Positions 45,552-57,515 of a stretch of DNA of 64,000 bases are shown here, in pieces (within the stretch, counting starts at the first letter, position 1; every line of letters begins with the position of its first letter). Source of the DNA: Dipteris shenzhenensis. Its lineage: Eukaryota > Polypodiophyta > Polypodiopsida > Gleicheniales. The stretch lies in the NCBI GenBank assembly GCA_047967505.1, contig CM106538.1. The stretch is one strand, 5' to 3'. The notes under the pieces are model-generated. The model saw only the letters and a program-made list of their open reading frames with translations. It did not search any database and was not told where the DNA came from. Position numbers and translations under genes: made by a program.

Positions 45552-45898
45552 TGTCAAAGTGTGGATCGTACTAGCCTAATCTATGACTTAATGAGCATAA
45601 AGATCACGGAGGATCAAACCAAATACGGAAAGCCATGGGAAAGAGACAGCAAGTATGAAACACTCAATCTATTCCAAAATGTGTGTGTTCAACAATACAT
45701 GATAGGCCTCTTATATAGAGAGTGCCCTTTGAATAGTCAACACATGTGTGATCCTCTCATCCACATCTCTCCTTATGGATATCCTCAATCCACATCTCCA
45801 CATCATGTAGTCCACATCTTAGGGTGGCTACTTTAATACATTCCTTATCACATACCTTTGCCCTTTAATCTATGTGCTCATGGCACCATATCTCAACA
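45552..45898 (-). repeat. Element C 3' LTR
   Basis: 347 bp, matching 47899-48245 along its length with scattered substitutions (for example AATCTATGACTTAATGAGC versus AATATATCACTTAATAAGC). Confidence 0.92.
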
Positions 45899-47898
45899 CC
45901 TCCCCTTGGTGCCATGATCCTTTGGCTATTGAAAGGTGGTCAGATGTGGTCTTTACTTGTCAATACCTCCCCTGGGTGCTTTCATAGCTACTCTCAGGTG
46001 GTCAGGTTTGATTACAAACATATAGGTTGAAGGTGGCAAGGTTTTTTCTTCTTAATACATGTTGTCGATGGTGTTGTCTTCTTTGGTTGATGTAGCTTGA
46101 TGCATGATGATTTGTTCTTCCATGTGCCTTAATGCTTTATGTGTGGATGCCATGTTCTGTGCTATGGTCATCTCATGCACTTGTGCTTTTGGCATGCTTA
46201 TGACAGCGATGTGTGCATTCATGCTTTGATTTATCATTTGTTGCAAAGGTCTTACCATGAGGTTTATTTTGCTTCAATGGCAGTGTCTAATTGCTAACAA
46301 TGATTCTAACTTGATAGAAACGTAGAGGTCAAAAAGATTATCATTTTTTCTTTTTGGAGCATGTGCAAATTCCTCCTGGATTGCAAGTTACGGCTTGTCG
46401 AAGTTTCTATGAAGAAGAGGTGGCTTGATGATGTGACACATGGATTCACATGCTGAATTCCATACTGTGCTTAGCAAGGGGGTTGTGCTTAGGTGGCATA
46501 ATGATGTGGCATTAACCTAACCCTAATCATTAACTATGGGTTAGCTTAACCATAGTTAGTTTGACCAACCTTATGTACTTGTTGACCACACCTTAGCTAA
46601 CCAAGGTAAAACTTATCTTGGGTCAAATTCTATCAAGTTTTGCCATGTGTCGATTCTTAAACTAATCACCAAACTTAACTGAATCAATCAACCTCAACCA
46701 ATCCTACGTGGCATTTCCAATGGCTTGGAAGGTTTTCCAAAGGTTACAGGTCAGCTCAGATTTGTGTTGCAGGCTGCAGCATCGTTGACGATGTAAAGGA
46801 CCTGCGGATTTGAGGGTTGCTAGAGCTAAGGTTGTGTTGGCGTTCATTAGAAGCTATCGACAGGCTGTAACTTGGGTTGTTGAGGTCACAGTTGAGGTCG
46901 CGACGATGTGTGCAATGGGAGCCTGGCACTGTGTAGTTTTCGTGTGTGTCGTTCGGGTTAGCTGTCAAGAGGTGCAATTCAAGGATCCTTGCAATATGGT
47001 AGGTGAAGCTAGGAGGTCGAAGGGGAGCTTATGCTTCTCTCTGGTCTACGACTAGCCGGTTTGTTGCTGCCAACAAGCAAGCTTCTGGAGGTGTAGGAGC
47101 TTTAGAAGATTCTGAAGGTGCCCATTTGGAGGATGGCACTATAGCACAGTGAGAAGTCGAGGCTGTTGGTGGCAGCTTGTTGATGGTGTAGCTGTTCGTG
47201 GGTTGTGTCGCACTGGGCTACTATCCCTGGTAATGCTAATGATTCTAGCTATCTCTCAGCTCTATGAGCTAGATCACTTTGCGACAAACCTTATGGTTGT
47301 CAATACGCACATTCTAGCATGCTCGTTGGTGTTGGTAGTGCAGAGGCTATTGGAGCTGTTTGGTCGCATGGCTACTATGGCGTTGAGAGCTGCTCATTGC
47401 TGGAGAAGCGTTGGAGGAACTGGCTTGTCATGGGCATCGCTTGTAGATGGTAGCTTTGTAGACAGCCACTGCTGAGTGCTTGTAGGCTGTTGAGAACGTG
47501 CTGCTTCCCTACTCATTCCATCAAGTCTTCTAGAGCATCTAGATGAACATGCAGGCATTGGCTAAAGATGGAGCCAAGGGTCTATGGAGGTGCTGAAGCT
47601 TGGCAGAAGCTTTGTACATGTGCCGTTTGGAGCTTGTGTAGGCCTTAGGTCTTGCTGTTTGTACTCCAGTTGGCTTCAATTGAGCTTAGTCCTCCTCAGC
47701 AACAATCTCTTTGCAAAGAACTTTCTTTTTGACACTTCTAGCAACACTAAAAACTCTCAAAGAAGCACACAACATTGAAGAAAGGAACACTTCTTTCCAT
47801 GAAGAAACACTTAACAACTCTCACTCCCAAAAGCTCTCTCTCTCAGGTGAATGGAAATATCTCAATCTAGGCTTAGCTAAACCTAAGCTCTGATACCA

Positions 47899-48245
47899 TG
47901 TCAAAGTGTGGATCGTACTAGCCTAATATATCACTTAATAAGCATAAATATCATGGAGGATCAAACCAAATACGAAAAGCCATGGGAAAGAGACAGGAAG
48001 TATGAAACACTCAATCTATTCCAAAATGTGTGTGTTCAACAATACATGATAGGCCTCTTATATAGAGAGTGCCCTTTGAATAGTCAACACATGTGTGATC
48101 CTCTCATCCACATCTCTTCTTGTGGATATCCTCAATCCACATCTCCACATCATGTAGTCCACATATTAGGGTGGCTACTTTAATACATTCCTTATCACAT
48201 ACCTTTGCCCTTTAATCTATGTGCTCATGGCACCATATCTCAACA
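47899..48245 (-). repeat. Element C 5' LTR
   Basis: 347 bp; the primer site lies directly inside it with no spacer. The differences from the other LTR show that the insertion is not brand new. Confidence 0.92.
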
Positions 48246-48484
48246 AACATCAGGTGATCATGTGTGCATAGCACCATCACATGATCATATGTGCATAGCA
48301 CTAACCTTATAGAGTGCTATAAAGGAAAGGGTTAGATCCCCTAACCCTAACCCTAAAAGGTTTTGTATATATTCTATTTTTTCAACTAAATCTAGTGTAT
48401 AGTTAGTCATTTGTGGTGTGCTCTCTAGCTGTGCCCTCTCTCCTGATCTCCTCTCTTCTCCTCTCCCCTCTTCATATTTTGTCA
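48246..48484 (+). repeat. Copia family A 3' LTR, copy 3, right piece
   Basis: Resumes after AACAT and runs to TTTGTCA at 48478-48484. ATGCG follows, the right target-site copy of element A copy 3. Confidence 0.9.
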
Positions 48485-50690
48485 ATGCGCCGATTATTTC
48501 GACTGGTGGGATAACTATATTATGATCACATAAGAAAGTTATGGTTATTGCTTTATGCTACCTGCTGTCAACAAACGGGTTGAAGAGTCTTTGGATAGGA
48601 AAATGAATAGCCATAATCAGAGAGGACTTGAGGATGGAAAAGGTTCATATTTTTTATAGAATAAATAATATTTGAGGCAAAGTAGCATCGTGTGATTTCA
48701 AGCATGGAAGAAGTAGAGGATTACCAAAAAGTGAGCGGAGAAAAGCGAGCAGCCCCAAATAAGCGAGCAAGATTAAATAGGTTTCAAGCGAGCGAGAACC
48801 TCATCCAGCATCTTATTCCCCTCAATATCATTGGAACAATTGATGTGATCATAAGCAAATTAAACATATTCCAACAATGAAGGCATGCCTGAAACTCACA
48901 ATTAACTTCTCTTTCATCCCCATACTATCAATTTGAGTCGTTGTGGAGAGGTAGAGACATAACAATACATAAAATTTGCGATAAAAAAAGCAAACACTAC
49001 TCAGATTGAACATCCACGATAGATCACAAGGTAGAATATATGACTGAAAATATGTAAACATGATCATATGCTACATATACATATCATGTCTTTTATGCTT
49101 GCAGAAGATCATCCATACATTCGATCCAAAAACATGGAAACAGAACTAACTATGTCAAAAGAAAAAAAAACACATTTTCATCATAAGGATTAATTTTGCT
49201 TAGTGAAAATACTTATGTAATCTGGACAATACCATGCTTTAAAAAACTTAGGGAGCCAAAAAAGGATTTTAGCCCTCCATACTTCTATTATGGCCAATGT
49301 CTGAATGATAGTTCTATCAGAACTAGAAATGAATGCATCTAACCACTGTGTTGAGTGCTCATCCAGTATCCTGTAGACTATTATGTTAAACTCAATACGT
49401 GACCATAAACTCAAGCATAAGAGGAGCATGATTCAAGTGAAATAATTGGCCGACACTCTGTAACTAGTATCCTGCTGCATCTAACGAAAAGTATGCACCA
49501 GGCGTTAACAAGCTTCTATTTCCACCCTTATAAGCAAACTCGTATCCTCTAGTATGAAAAACTTTAAGGAAAACATTGCACTTAATGCATCAATTAAGCC
49601 AGTGACTACTCATGATGCACAATCGAACAATCATCAAGGAAAGTCTAGTCAAGCAAGTTGAAGCAAAAAACCAAATATCTATTTGGATCTATGCCGTGGT
49701 GTATCTGCCAACCATGAGTAGCAAAAAAACCTATGAAAAAAGCAAAATAAGGATTATGCCACTCTACCATGATCACTTCCATGCTACAAATAAGGGAATA
49801 CATAGTCATTTTAGGGTACTTTTAGGGTTCATTCCCAACCACTAAAAAGAGAGCCAATGCTATCTATTTGTATTCATAAAATCTTTATGAACATTATCAT
49901 GTTCAATATAAGGATAGGAGCCAGCTCAATGGGTAGTCTTAAACAAATATAAATACTATTCGAATTTTAACCTTATGCAAAAGCTTTTTTTTAAACACAA
50001 AGTAAAACTTGATTATACATATAGATGGGAATCAGGTCACCATTGTAAGTATGTATTTAGTAATTAAGTTGAAAATATTCCCTTAGAAAAATAGCTCAAT
50101 CAACATAGTAGCCATATTATATATCCAAAATTTATAAGATCTCATTCATACCATTAGATTGTTTTCATCACTTGTCATGAGTACTAACCTCAATTGGCAT
50201 TATGTATTTGGGTCAAAATAGTTTTTAGTATAGGATATAATGGAGCAATACATTTATGTAATATCTAGTGATCATAGTTTCTAATATAGAATAAAATGGA
50301 GCATAGAGTAATCTTGTCATTCAAAAATGATAATATACCTTCCTTGACCATATACAAGTATCATGCATTCGTAAAAAAAGTTAGTCATAAACTGCAATAT
50401 AATGTGCCCATAATGCATGTACATTAAATCTCCACATGTTAGAATGTGAAAAAGGGAATAATTTAACTATGAAATCAGGGATCAATGTAGGAAATGGTCT
50501 TCTATGCACACATATATGCTAAGGGTCTATCTAATACAATATTGGAAATTGATGTGAGTATAAGTGTATGCATCCATCGGTGATGTATATGAGTGTATGC
50601 ATCCATTTGTGATGTATATTGTTGTACTAATCCATGGTGCTTTACCGCTTGAGTTGTTTGTAGTGTAATTAATCACAACAATGTTGTATT
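48485..50690. other. Unassigned AT-rich DNA
   Basis: No convincing gene. A minus-strand frame at 49190-49429 (HSTQWLDAFISSSDRTIIQT, LAIIEVWRAKILFWLPKF) looks protein-like and might be a LINE C-terminal scrap, unproven. 48725-48770 is rich in GCGAGC words (see findings). GTGTATGCATCCAT recurs twice near 50560-50610. Confidence 0.4.
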
Positions 50691-51027
50691 TTTTTTAAAA
50701 AAAATGCCATAAAAATTTCATGCTGCAAAACACACAAAAAAAAATGGCATTTGTAGCATTAATCCAAGCATTTCCTACAAGCAATCTCCATCCCTCCCTT
50801 TCCTGCTTACTCTTTTGGCCACCTCCACCCTCTTGTTGCCCTTCAAGACTGCCTCTTGCCTCCTCGCCTCCTTGCTTCCTCACCTCCTCACCTCCTTGCT
50901 TCTTTGCCTTCTCACCTCCTTGCATCATGCTTGTTGCTGGCAATTCCAAGGCTGTCCCTCCCCTCATTCGCCAGCTCCTCTACTCCTCACGTCATCCTTC
51001 TCCTCATTTTGGTGTCTCCAATGAATA
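50690..51027. other. CT-rich low-complexity DNA
   Basis: Degenerate CCTCCTTGCTTCCTCACCTC words at 50790-50930 give spurious Ser/Leu/Pro frames on both strands. Confidence 0.6.
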
Positions 51028-51860
51028 GCTTGGGGGTCTTGTTTTTGGAGGGGGGAAGCATAAGAATGGCAACACCTTAATGCGCTGTCATTTTTCGTGC
51101 TTTTGCCACCTAAAAACAAGACCTGCAAATCCCTTGCTTAAGCTTGAATGAGCCTCTTGATTTTGGGTGTGTTAAGCCATTTTTGACCATCATACCCCCA
51201 AAATCAAGAGGCTCATTCAAGCTTAAGCAAGGGCTTTGCAAGCATTGCAAGTCCAGTAAATGAAATCAATCAGATTAGGAATTGGCAAACTCAATTTGGG
51301 AATGGTTAGAAATACTTTGCCTTTGAATAATGCCTTGGATCATGGGATGGGGTCCCATGAACTTGCTGCATGTGATGACGAATGGTTCTGCCCTCGACTA
51401 AAGGTGATGTGTGTAGTAGTAAAAGGATAGCCCTCATGGAATCTCTAAGGGGTCTTGATTTTGGCCATGATTTGCACATTCTAGCACTTGAGCCATACAT
51501 CAATTTCCAACACTTGAGGCATATAGTGGCTTTGCCCACGCAACGTTTCCAACTGCAATCCAAGCATCAAGCAATCTCATATTCTGTATCCAGAGACATC
51601 ATGAGGGGTAGAGCCTCTTTTTGGTAGTCTCACTAGCAATATGTATTGAAAAAAAATGTATTCAATTATTATATTCTTCCTTGCTATATGAATGCTCTTA
51701 ATGCATCCAAATTGTAGAACTACTTCAATACTACTTCTTAGTTATATTGTATAATAACCTCCATATGTATGCTCGTGAGAAAACAAAAAGAGACCTGGCA
51801 ACCCAAAAATGATAGCGCATTGATGCACTGCCATTTTTGGGCTACCAGGCCTCTTTTTTA
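51028..51860. repeat. Three hairpins leading into the inverted-repeat array
   Basis: 51028-51125: imperfect stem (GGTCTTGTTTTTGG with its inverse at the other end). 51131-51233: arms of about 37 bp (CCCTTGCTTAAGCTTGAATG and onward to TTGATTTTGGG), with about 28 bases between, apparently perfect. 51784-51859: 37-bp arms with several mismatches and a 2-base centre. The sequences differ, but they share the design and TTGATTTTGGG/CAAAAATG-type words with the array that follows. Confidence 0.8.
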
Positions 51861-52000
51861 ATGTATCCTGAACATAAGAACAAGCACTTGTGTTCCTTAC
51901 CTTTCTTTCCAATGGGGATCTTGATTTTGGGGGTGTATGCCAAAAATTGATAAACAACATTATTTGATGCATATAGCTTTATTAAATCGATAAAATAGCC

Positions 52001-52359
52001 ATGAAAACATCTAAATTGGCTCTTGCCATTTGATTTGATGTATGACATGACCCCATTTGGATTTGTAATTCCAAAGATACGGGGTCTTACTTTTAGGGCT
52101 TGAATGCCTGAAATAGGCAGCACGTCAATGCGCTGCCTATTTCATACATTTAGGCCTCAAAAGTAGGACCCCATGTAGGACCAAATGAGGTCCTACTTTT
52201 GAGGCCTAAATGCATGAAATAGGTAGCACATTGACAAGCTACCTATTTTAGGAATTCAAGCCCTAAAAGTAGGACCCCGTATCTTTGGACTTACAAATCC
52301 CAATGGGATCATGTCCTATATCAAATCGAATGGCAAGAGCCAATTTAGATGGTTTTCAT
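52001..52359. repeat. Long inverted repeat unit 1
   Basis: Arms of about 175 bp around a centre near 52180. It holds the same landmarks as later units (ATCTAAATTGGCTCTTGCC, TACTTTTAGGGC, GAAATAGGCAGC, AGGCCTCAAAAGTAGGACCC) but is more diverged, with a different loop. Confidence 0.8.
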
Positions 52360-52385
52360 GCCTATTTTTTCCATCAATCAAAACT

Positions 52386-52590
52386 GTATGCATAAATATA
52401 TACATCAAGATATGCATCAATATATACACATGTATGTATGTATATATATATATATATACATACATACATACGTACATGTGTGTGTGTATACACACAAACA
52501 CACATACACACACATATATATATACACATATAGATATATATGTATGTATATACATACATATATACATACTTACATACATACAGCAAAATG
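52386..52590. repeat. TA/CATA/CA microsatellite between units
   Basis: Mixed TATATA, CATACATA and CACACA runs. Apparent Tyr/Ile/His-rich and Cys/Val-rich open frames here, and in the similar blocks at 53500-53640, 54205-54340, 54905-55130, 55770-55885 and 56455-56640, are translation of simple repeats. Confidence 0.9.
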
Positions 52591-53347
52591 GGGGTCTTGA
52601 TTTTGGGGGGGGGTATGCCAAAAATTAATAAACAACATTATTTGATGAATATACTTTTAGTTGATGGAGAAAATGGACATAAAAACCATCTAAATTGGAT
52701 CTTGCCATTCAATTTGATATATGACATGACCCCACTCGGATATACAAGTCCAAAGATACAGGGTGCTACTTTTAGGGTCTGAATGCCTAAAATAGGCGGC
52801 GCATTAATGCGCTGCCTATTTCATGCGTTTAGGCCTCAAAAGTAGGACCCCATTGGCAACACAATGGGGTCCTACTTTTGAGGCCTAAATGCATGAAATA
52901 GGCAGCGGGTTAAGTGTGTGTATACACACAAACACACATACACACACATATATATATACACATATAGATATATATGTATGTATATACATACATATATACA
53001 TACTTACATACATACAGCAAAATGGGGGTCTTGATTTTGGGGGGGGGTATGCCAAAAATTAATAAACAACATTATTTGATGAATATACTTTTAGTTGATG
53101 GAGAAAATGGACATAAAAACCATCTAAATTGGATCTTGCCATTCGATTTGATATATGACATGACCCCACTCGGATATACAAGTCCAAAGATACAGGGTGC
53201 TACTTTTAGGGTCTGAATGCCTAAAATAGGCGGCGCATTAATGCGCTGCCTATTTCATGCGTTTAGGCCTCAAAAGTAGGACCCCATTGGCAACACAATG
53301 GGGTCCTACTTTTGAGGCCTAAATGCATGAAATAGGCAGCGTGTTAA
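52480..53347. repeat. 434-bp tandem duplication carrying units 2 and 3
   Basis: 52480-52913 and 52914-53347 are head to tail. I see one base difference within them (A/G near 52709/53143). Unit 2 (loop GCAACA at 52856-52861) lost its outer right arm to the duplication. Unit 3 (loop 53290-53295) is whole, with arms 53097-53289 and 53296-53487. In both the loop is the reverse complement of the loop in units 4-7. Confidence 0.9.
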
Positions 53348-53804
53348 CGCGCTGCCTATTTCAGGCATTCAGGCCCTAAAAGTAGGACCCCGTATCTTTG
53401 GACTTACAAATCTAAATGGGGTCATGTCATATATCAAATCAAACGACAAGAGCCAATTTAGATGATTTTCATGTCCATTTTCTCCATATATCAAAATTGT
53501 ATGCATCAATATATACATCAATATATACATATATGCATCAACATATACATACATACATACATACATATGCATCAACATGTATGTATGTATGTATGTATGT
53601 ACATGCATATATATACATACATACATACATACAAACATCAAAAGTAAGACCCCATTGGTTTCCCATGTCATGCATTTTGTTGTCTCATGAGCATAAGAAC
53701 AAGCACTTGTGTTCTTTACCTTTCTTTGCACTGGGGGTCTTGATTTTGGGGGGGTATGCCAAAAATTGATCAATAACATTATTTGATGAATATAGTTTTA
53801 GTTG

Positions 53805-54194
53805 ATGGAGAAAATGGACATGAAAACCATCTAAAGTGGATCTTGCCGTTCGATTTGATATATGGCATGACCCCATTTGGATATGCAAGTCCAAAGATAC
53901 GGGGTACTACTTTTAGGGCCTGAATGCCTAAAATAGGCAGCGTGTTAACGCGCTCCCTATTTCATGCATTTAGGCCTCAAAAGTAGGACCCCATTGTGTT
54001 GCCAATGGGGTCCTACTTTTGAGGCCTAAATGCATGAAATAGGCAGCGCGTTAACGCGCTGCCTATTTCAGGCATTCATGCCCTAAAAGTAGGACCCCGT
54101 ATCTTTGGACCTACAAATCCAAATGGGGTCATGTCATATATCAAATCAAACGGCAAGAGCCAGTTTAGATGATTTTCATGTCCATTTTCTCCAT
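53805..54194. repeat. Long inverted repeat unit 4
   Basis: Arms 53805-53996 and 54003-54194 (192 bp each) around loop TGTTGC. Outer ends read ATGGAGAAAATGGACATG and its inverse. 54035-54070 is a perfect 36-bp palindrome (half-site TGAAATAGGCAGCGCGTT) inside the right arm. The mirror site in the left arm carries GTG and CTCC changes. Confidence 0.92.
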
Positions 54195-54239
54195 ATATCA
54201 AAATTGTATGCATCAATATATACATATATGCATCAACAT

Positions 54240-54301
<62 letters not shown>

Positions 54302-54507
54302 GTACATGCATATATATACATACATACATACATACAAACATCAAAAGTAAGACCCCATTGGTTTCCCATGTCATGCATTTTGTTGTCTCATGAGCATAAG
54401 AACAAGCACTTGTGTTCTTTACCTTTCTTTGCAATGGGGGTCTTGATTTTGGGGGGGTATGCCAAAAATTGATCAACAAAATTATTTGATGAATATAGTT
54501 TTAGTTG

Positions 54508-54897
54508 ATGGAGAAAATGGACATGCAAACCATCTAAATTGGATCTTGCTGTTCGATTTGATATATGACATGACCCCATTTGGATATGCAAGTCCAAAGA
54601 TATGGGGTACTACTTTTAGGGCCTGAATGCCTAAAATAGGCAGCGCATTAACGCGCTGTCTATTTCATGCATTTAGGCCTCAAAACTAGGACCCCATTGT
54701 GTTGCCAATGGGGTCCTACTTTGGAGGCCTAAATGCATGAAATAGGTAGCGCATTATGCGCTGCCTATTTTAGGCATTTAGGCCCTAAAAGTAGGACCCC
54801 ATATCTTTGGACTTACAAATCCAAATGGGATCATTTCATATATCAAATCGAACGACAAGAGCCAATTTAGATGGTTTTTATGTCCATTTTCTGCATA
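54508..54897. repeat. Long inverted repeat unit 5
   Basis: Arms 54508-54699 and 54706-54897, again 192 bp, loop TGTTGC at 54700-54705. Centre-to-centre distance from unit 4 is 703 bp. Confidence 0.9.
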
Positions 54898-54943
54898 TAT
54901 CAAAATTGTATGCATCAATATATACATCAACATATACATATAC

Positions 54944-55075
<132 letters not shown>

Positions 55076-55300
55076 ACATATAGATATATATGTATGTATA
55101 TACATACATATATACATAATTACATACATACAGCAAAATTAGGACCCCATTGGTTGCCCATTTCATGCATTTTGTTGTCTCATGAGCATAAGAACAAGCA
55201 CTTGTGTTCCTTACCTTTCTTTGCAATGGGGGTCTTGATTTTGAGGGAGGTATGCCAAAAATTGATAAACACTATTATTTGATGAATATAGTTTTAGTTG

Positions 55301-55752
55301 ATGGAGAAAATGGACATGAAAACCATCTAAATTGGATCTTGCCATTCGATTTGATATATGACATGATCCCATTCGGATATGCAAGTCCAAATATGCGGGG
55401 CGCTACTTTTAGGGCCTAAATACCTAAAATAGGCAGCGCGTTTATATGCGCTCCCTATTTCATGCATTTAGGCCTCAAAAGTAGGACCCCATTGTGTTGC
55501 CAATGGGGTCCTACTTTTGAGGCCTAAATGCTTGAAATAGGCAGTGCGCCATTGTGTTGCCAATGGGGTCCTACTTTTGAGGCCTAAATGCATGAAATAG
55601 GCAGCGCGTTAACGCGCTGCCTATTTCAAGCATTCAGGCCCTAAAAGTAGGACCCCATATCTTTGGGCTTACAAATCCAAATGGGGTCATGTCATATATC
55701 AAATCAAACGGGAAGAGCCAGTTTAGATGATTTTCATGTCCATTTTCTCCAT
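55301..55752. repeat. Long inverted repeat unit 6 with doubled apex
   Basis: The same outer ends as unit 4, but the loop occurs twice (55495-55500 and 55555-55560) because 60 bases at the apex are tandemly duplicated. 55593-55628 is a perfect 36-bp palindrome identical to that of unit 4. Confidence 0.9.
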
Positions 55753-55797
55753 ATATCAAAATTGTATGCATCAATATATACATATATGCATCAACAT

Positions 55798-55831
<34 letters not shown>

Positions 55832-56049
55832 GAATGTATGTATGTACATGCATATATATACATACATACATACATACAAACATCAAAAGTAAGACCCCAT
55901 TGGTTTCCCATGTCATGCATTTTGTTGTCTCATGAGCATAAGAACAAGCACTTGTGTTCTTTACCTTTCTTTGCAATGGGGGTCTTGATTTTCGGGGGGT
56001 ATGCAAAAAATTGATCAACAACATTATTTGATGAATATAGTTTTGGTTG

Positions 56050-56439
56050 ATGGAGAAAATGGACATGAAAACCATCTAAATTGGATCTTGCCGTTGGATT
56101 TGATATATGACATTACCCCATTTGGATATGCAAGTCCAAAGATACGGGGTACTACTTTTAGGGCCTGAATGCCTAAAATAGGCAGCGCGTTAACGCACTG
56201 TCTATTTCATGCATTTAGGCCTCAAAACTAGGACCCCATTGTGTTGCCAATGGGGTCCTACTTTTGAGGCCTAAATGCATGAAATAGGCAGCGTGTTAAT
56301 GCGCTGCCTATTTTAGGCATTCAAGCCCTAAAAGTAGGACCCCATATCTTTGGACCTACAAATCCAAATAGGATCATGTCATATATCAAATCGAACGACA
56401 AGAACCAATTTAGATGGTTTTCATGTCCATTTTCTCCAT
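56050..56439. repeat. Long inverted repeat unit 7
   Basis: Arms 56050-56241 and 56248-56439, loop TGTTGC at 56242-56247. A partial next unit starts near 56728 (GGGGGTCTTGATTTTGG ... TTTGATGCATATAG) and is cut at about 56800 by CATA repeats. Confidence 0.9.
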
Positions 56440-56515
56440 ATATCAAAATTGTATGCATCAATATATACATATATGCATCAACATATACATATACACATAT
56501 ATATACATACATACA

Positions 56516-56551
<36 letters not shown>

Positions 56552-56807
56552 TATATTTATATACACACACACATATATATATATATGTATGCATGTATGT
56601 ATGTACATACATATATACATACATACATACAAACATCAAAAGTAAGACCCCATTGGTTGCCTATGTCATGCATTTTGTTGTTTCATGAGCATATGAACAA
56701 GCACTTGTGTTCCTTACCTTTCTTTGCAATGGGGGTCTTGATTTTGGTGGGGTATGCCAAAAATTGATCAACAACATTATTTGATGCATATAGTTTTAGT
56801 AGTTTTA

Positions 56808-56900
56808 GTACACATACATACATACATGTGTGTGTGTGTGTACATACATACATGGATGCATGCATGCATGCATACATACATACATACATACATACATATT
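56808..56900. repeat. CATA/GTGT/GCAT microsatellite
   Basis: CATACATA, a TGTGTGTGTG run and GCATGCATGCAT blocks close the array. Confidence 0.85.
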
Positions 56901-57031
56901 GATCCATATAGTTTTACTAGATGGGGAAAATAGGCCCCACTCCGATTTTTGTGAAGAGACACAACTAGACAAATAGAGGAAGTCCAAGGGGTTGCTAGGG
57001 ACACCCCCCCGGCAAATGGAGATGCCCGGTA

Positions 57032-57515
57032 TGCAATTTTAGCACCAATTTTGGGATGTAAGCTGCATAATCATGTCGAAAAAAAGTTGTCAATTCTTGC
57101 ATTAAATGTAGGGTGGTGAATATATCCTATTCCGTCATGGGGCCGGAGAAGACGGAGGCAAAAAATTGAACCTCCAAAAAGACTTCTTTTACCGGTCTAT
57201 GGGGATCGGCTCTTACTAGTGTTGAGAGTGGACAAGACAGCTACCATTGGTGTGATACGGGAATCTCCTAGTCTGCAATTTTAGCACCAAGTTTGAGATG
57301 TAAACTACATAGTCAAGTCCAAAAAAGTTGTGTCAATTCTTGCATTAAATGTAGGGTGATGAATATATCCTATTTTATCATGGGGCCTGTAGAAGACGGA
57401 GGGAAAAAATTGAACCTTCAAAAGACTTCTTTTACCGGTCTATGGGGCCTAGCTCTTACTAGCATTGAGAGTGGACAAGATAGCTACCACTGGTGTGATA
57501 TGGGAATCTCCAAGT
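57032..57515. repeat. Tandem direct repeat of about 242 bp
   Basis: TGCAATTTTAGCACCAA starts copies at 57032 and 57274. They share AATTCTTGCATTAAATGTAG, GACTTCTTTTACCGGTCTAT and GAGAGTGGACAAGA, with scattered substitutions and one-base indels. A short plus-strand frame over copy 2 has no known motif. Confidence 0.88.

Larger units (their letters stand above)
45552..48245 (-). mobile_element. Element C: 2.7-kb non-autonomous LTR retrotransposon
   Basis: Complete on the minus strand: 5' LTR 47899-48245, primer site TGGTATCAGAGC (reverse complement at 47887-47898), internal region 45899-47886, polypurine tract AAGGGGAGG just inside the 3' LTR at 45552-45898. Both LTRs are 347 bp, reading TGTTGAGATATGG to CACTTTGACA on the element's strand. 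AACAT flanks it on both sides (45547-45551, 48246-48250). The internal 2 kb has no gag or pol, only short open frames, so it must borrow enzymes, as LARD/TRIM-type elements do. Its LTR start TGTTGAGATAT resembles that of family B, a hint at the helper. Confidence 0.92.
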
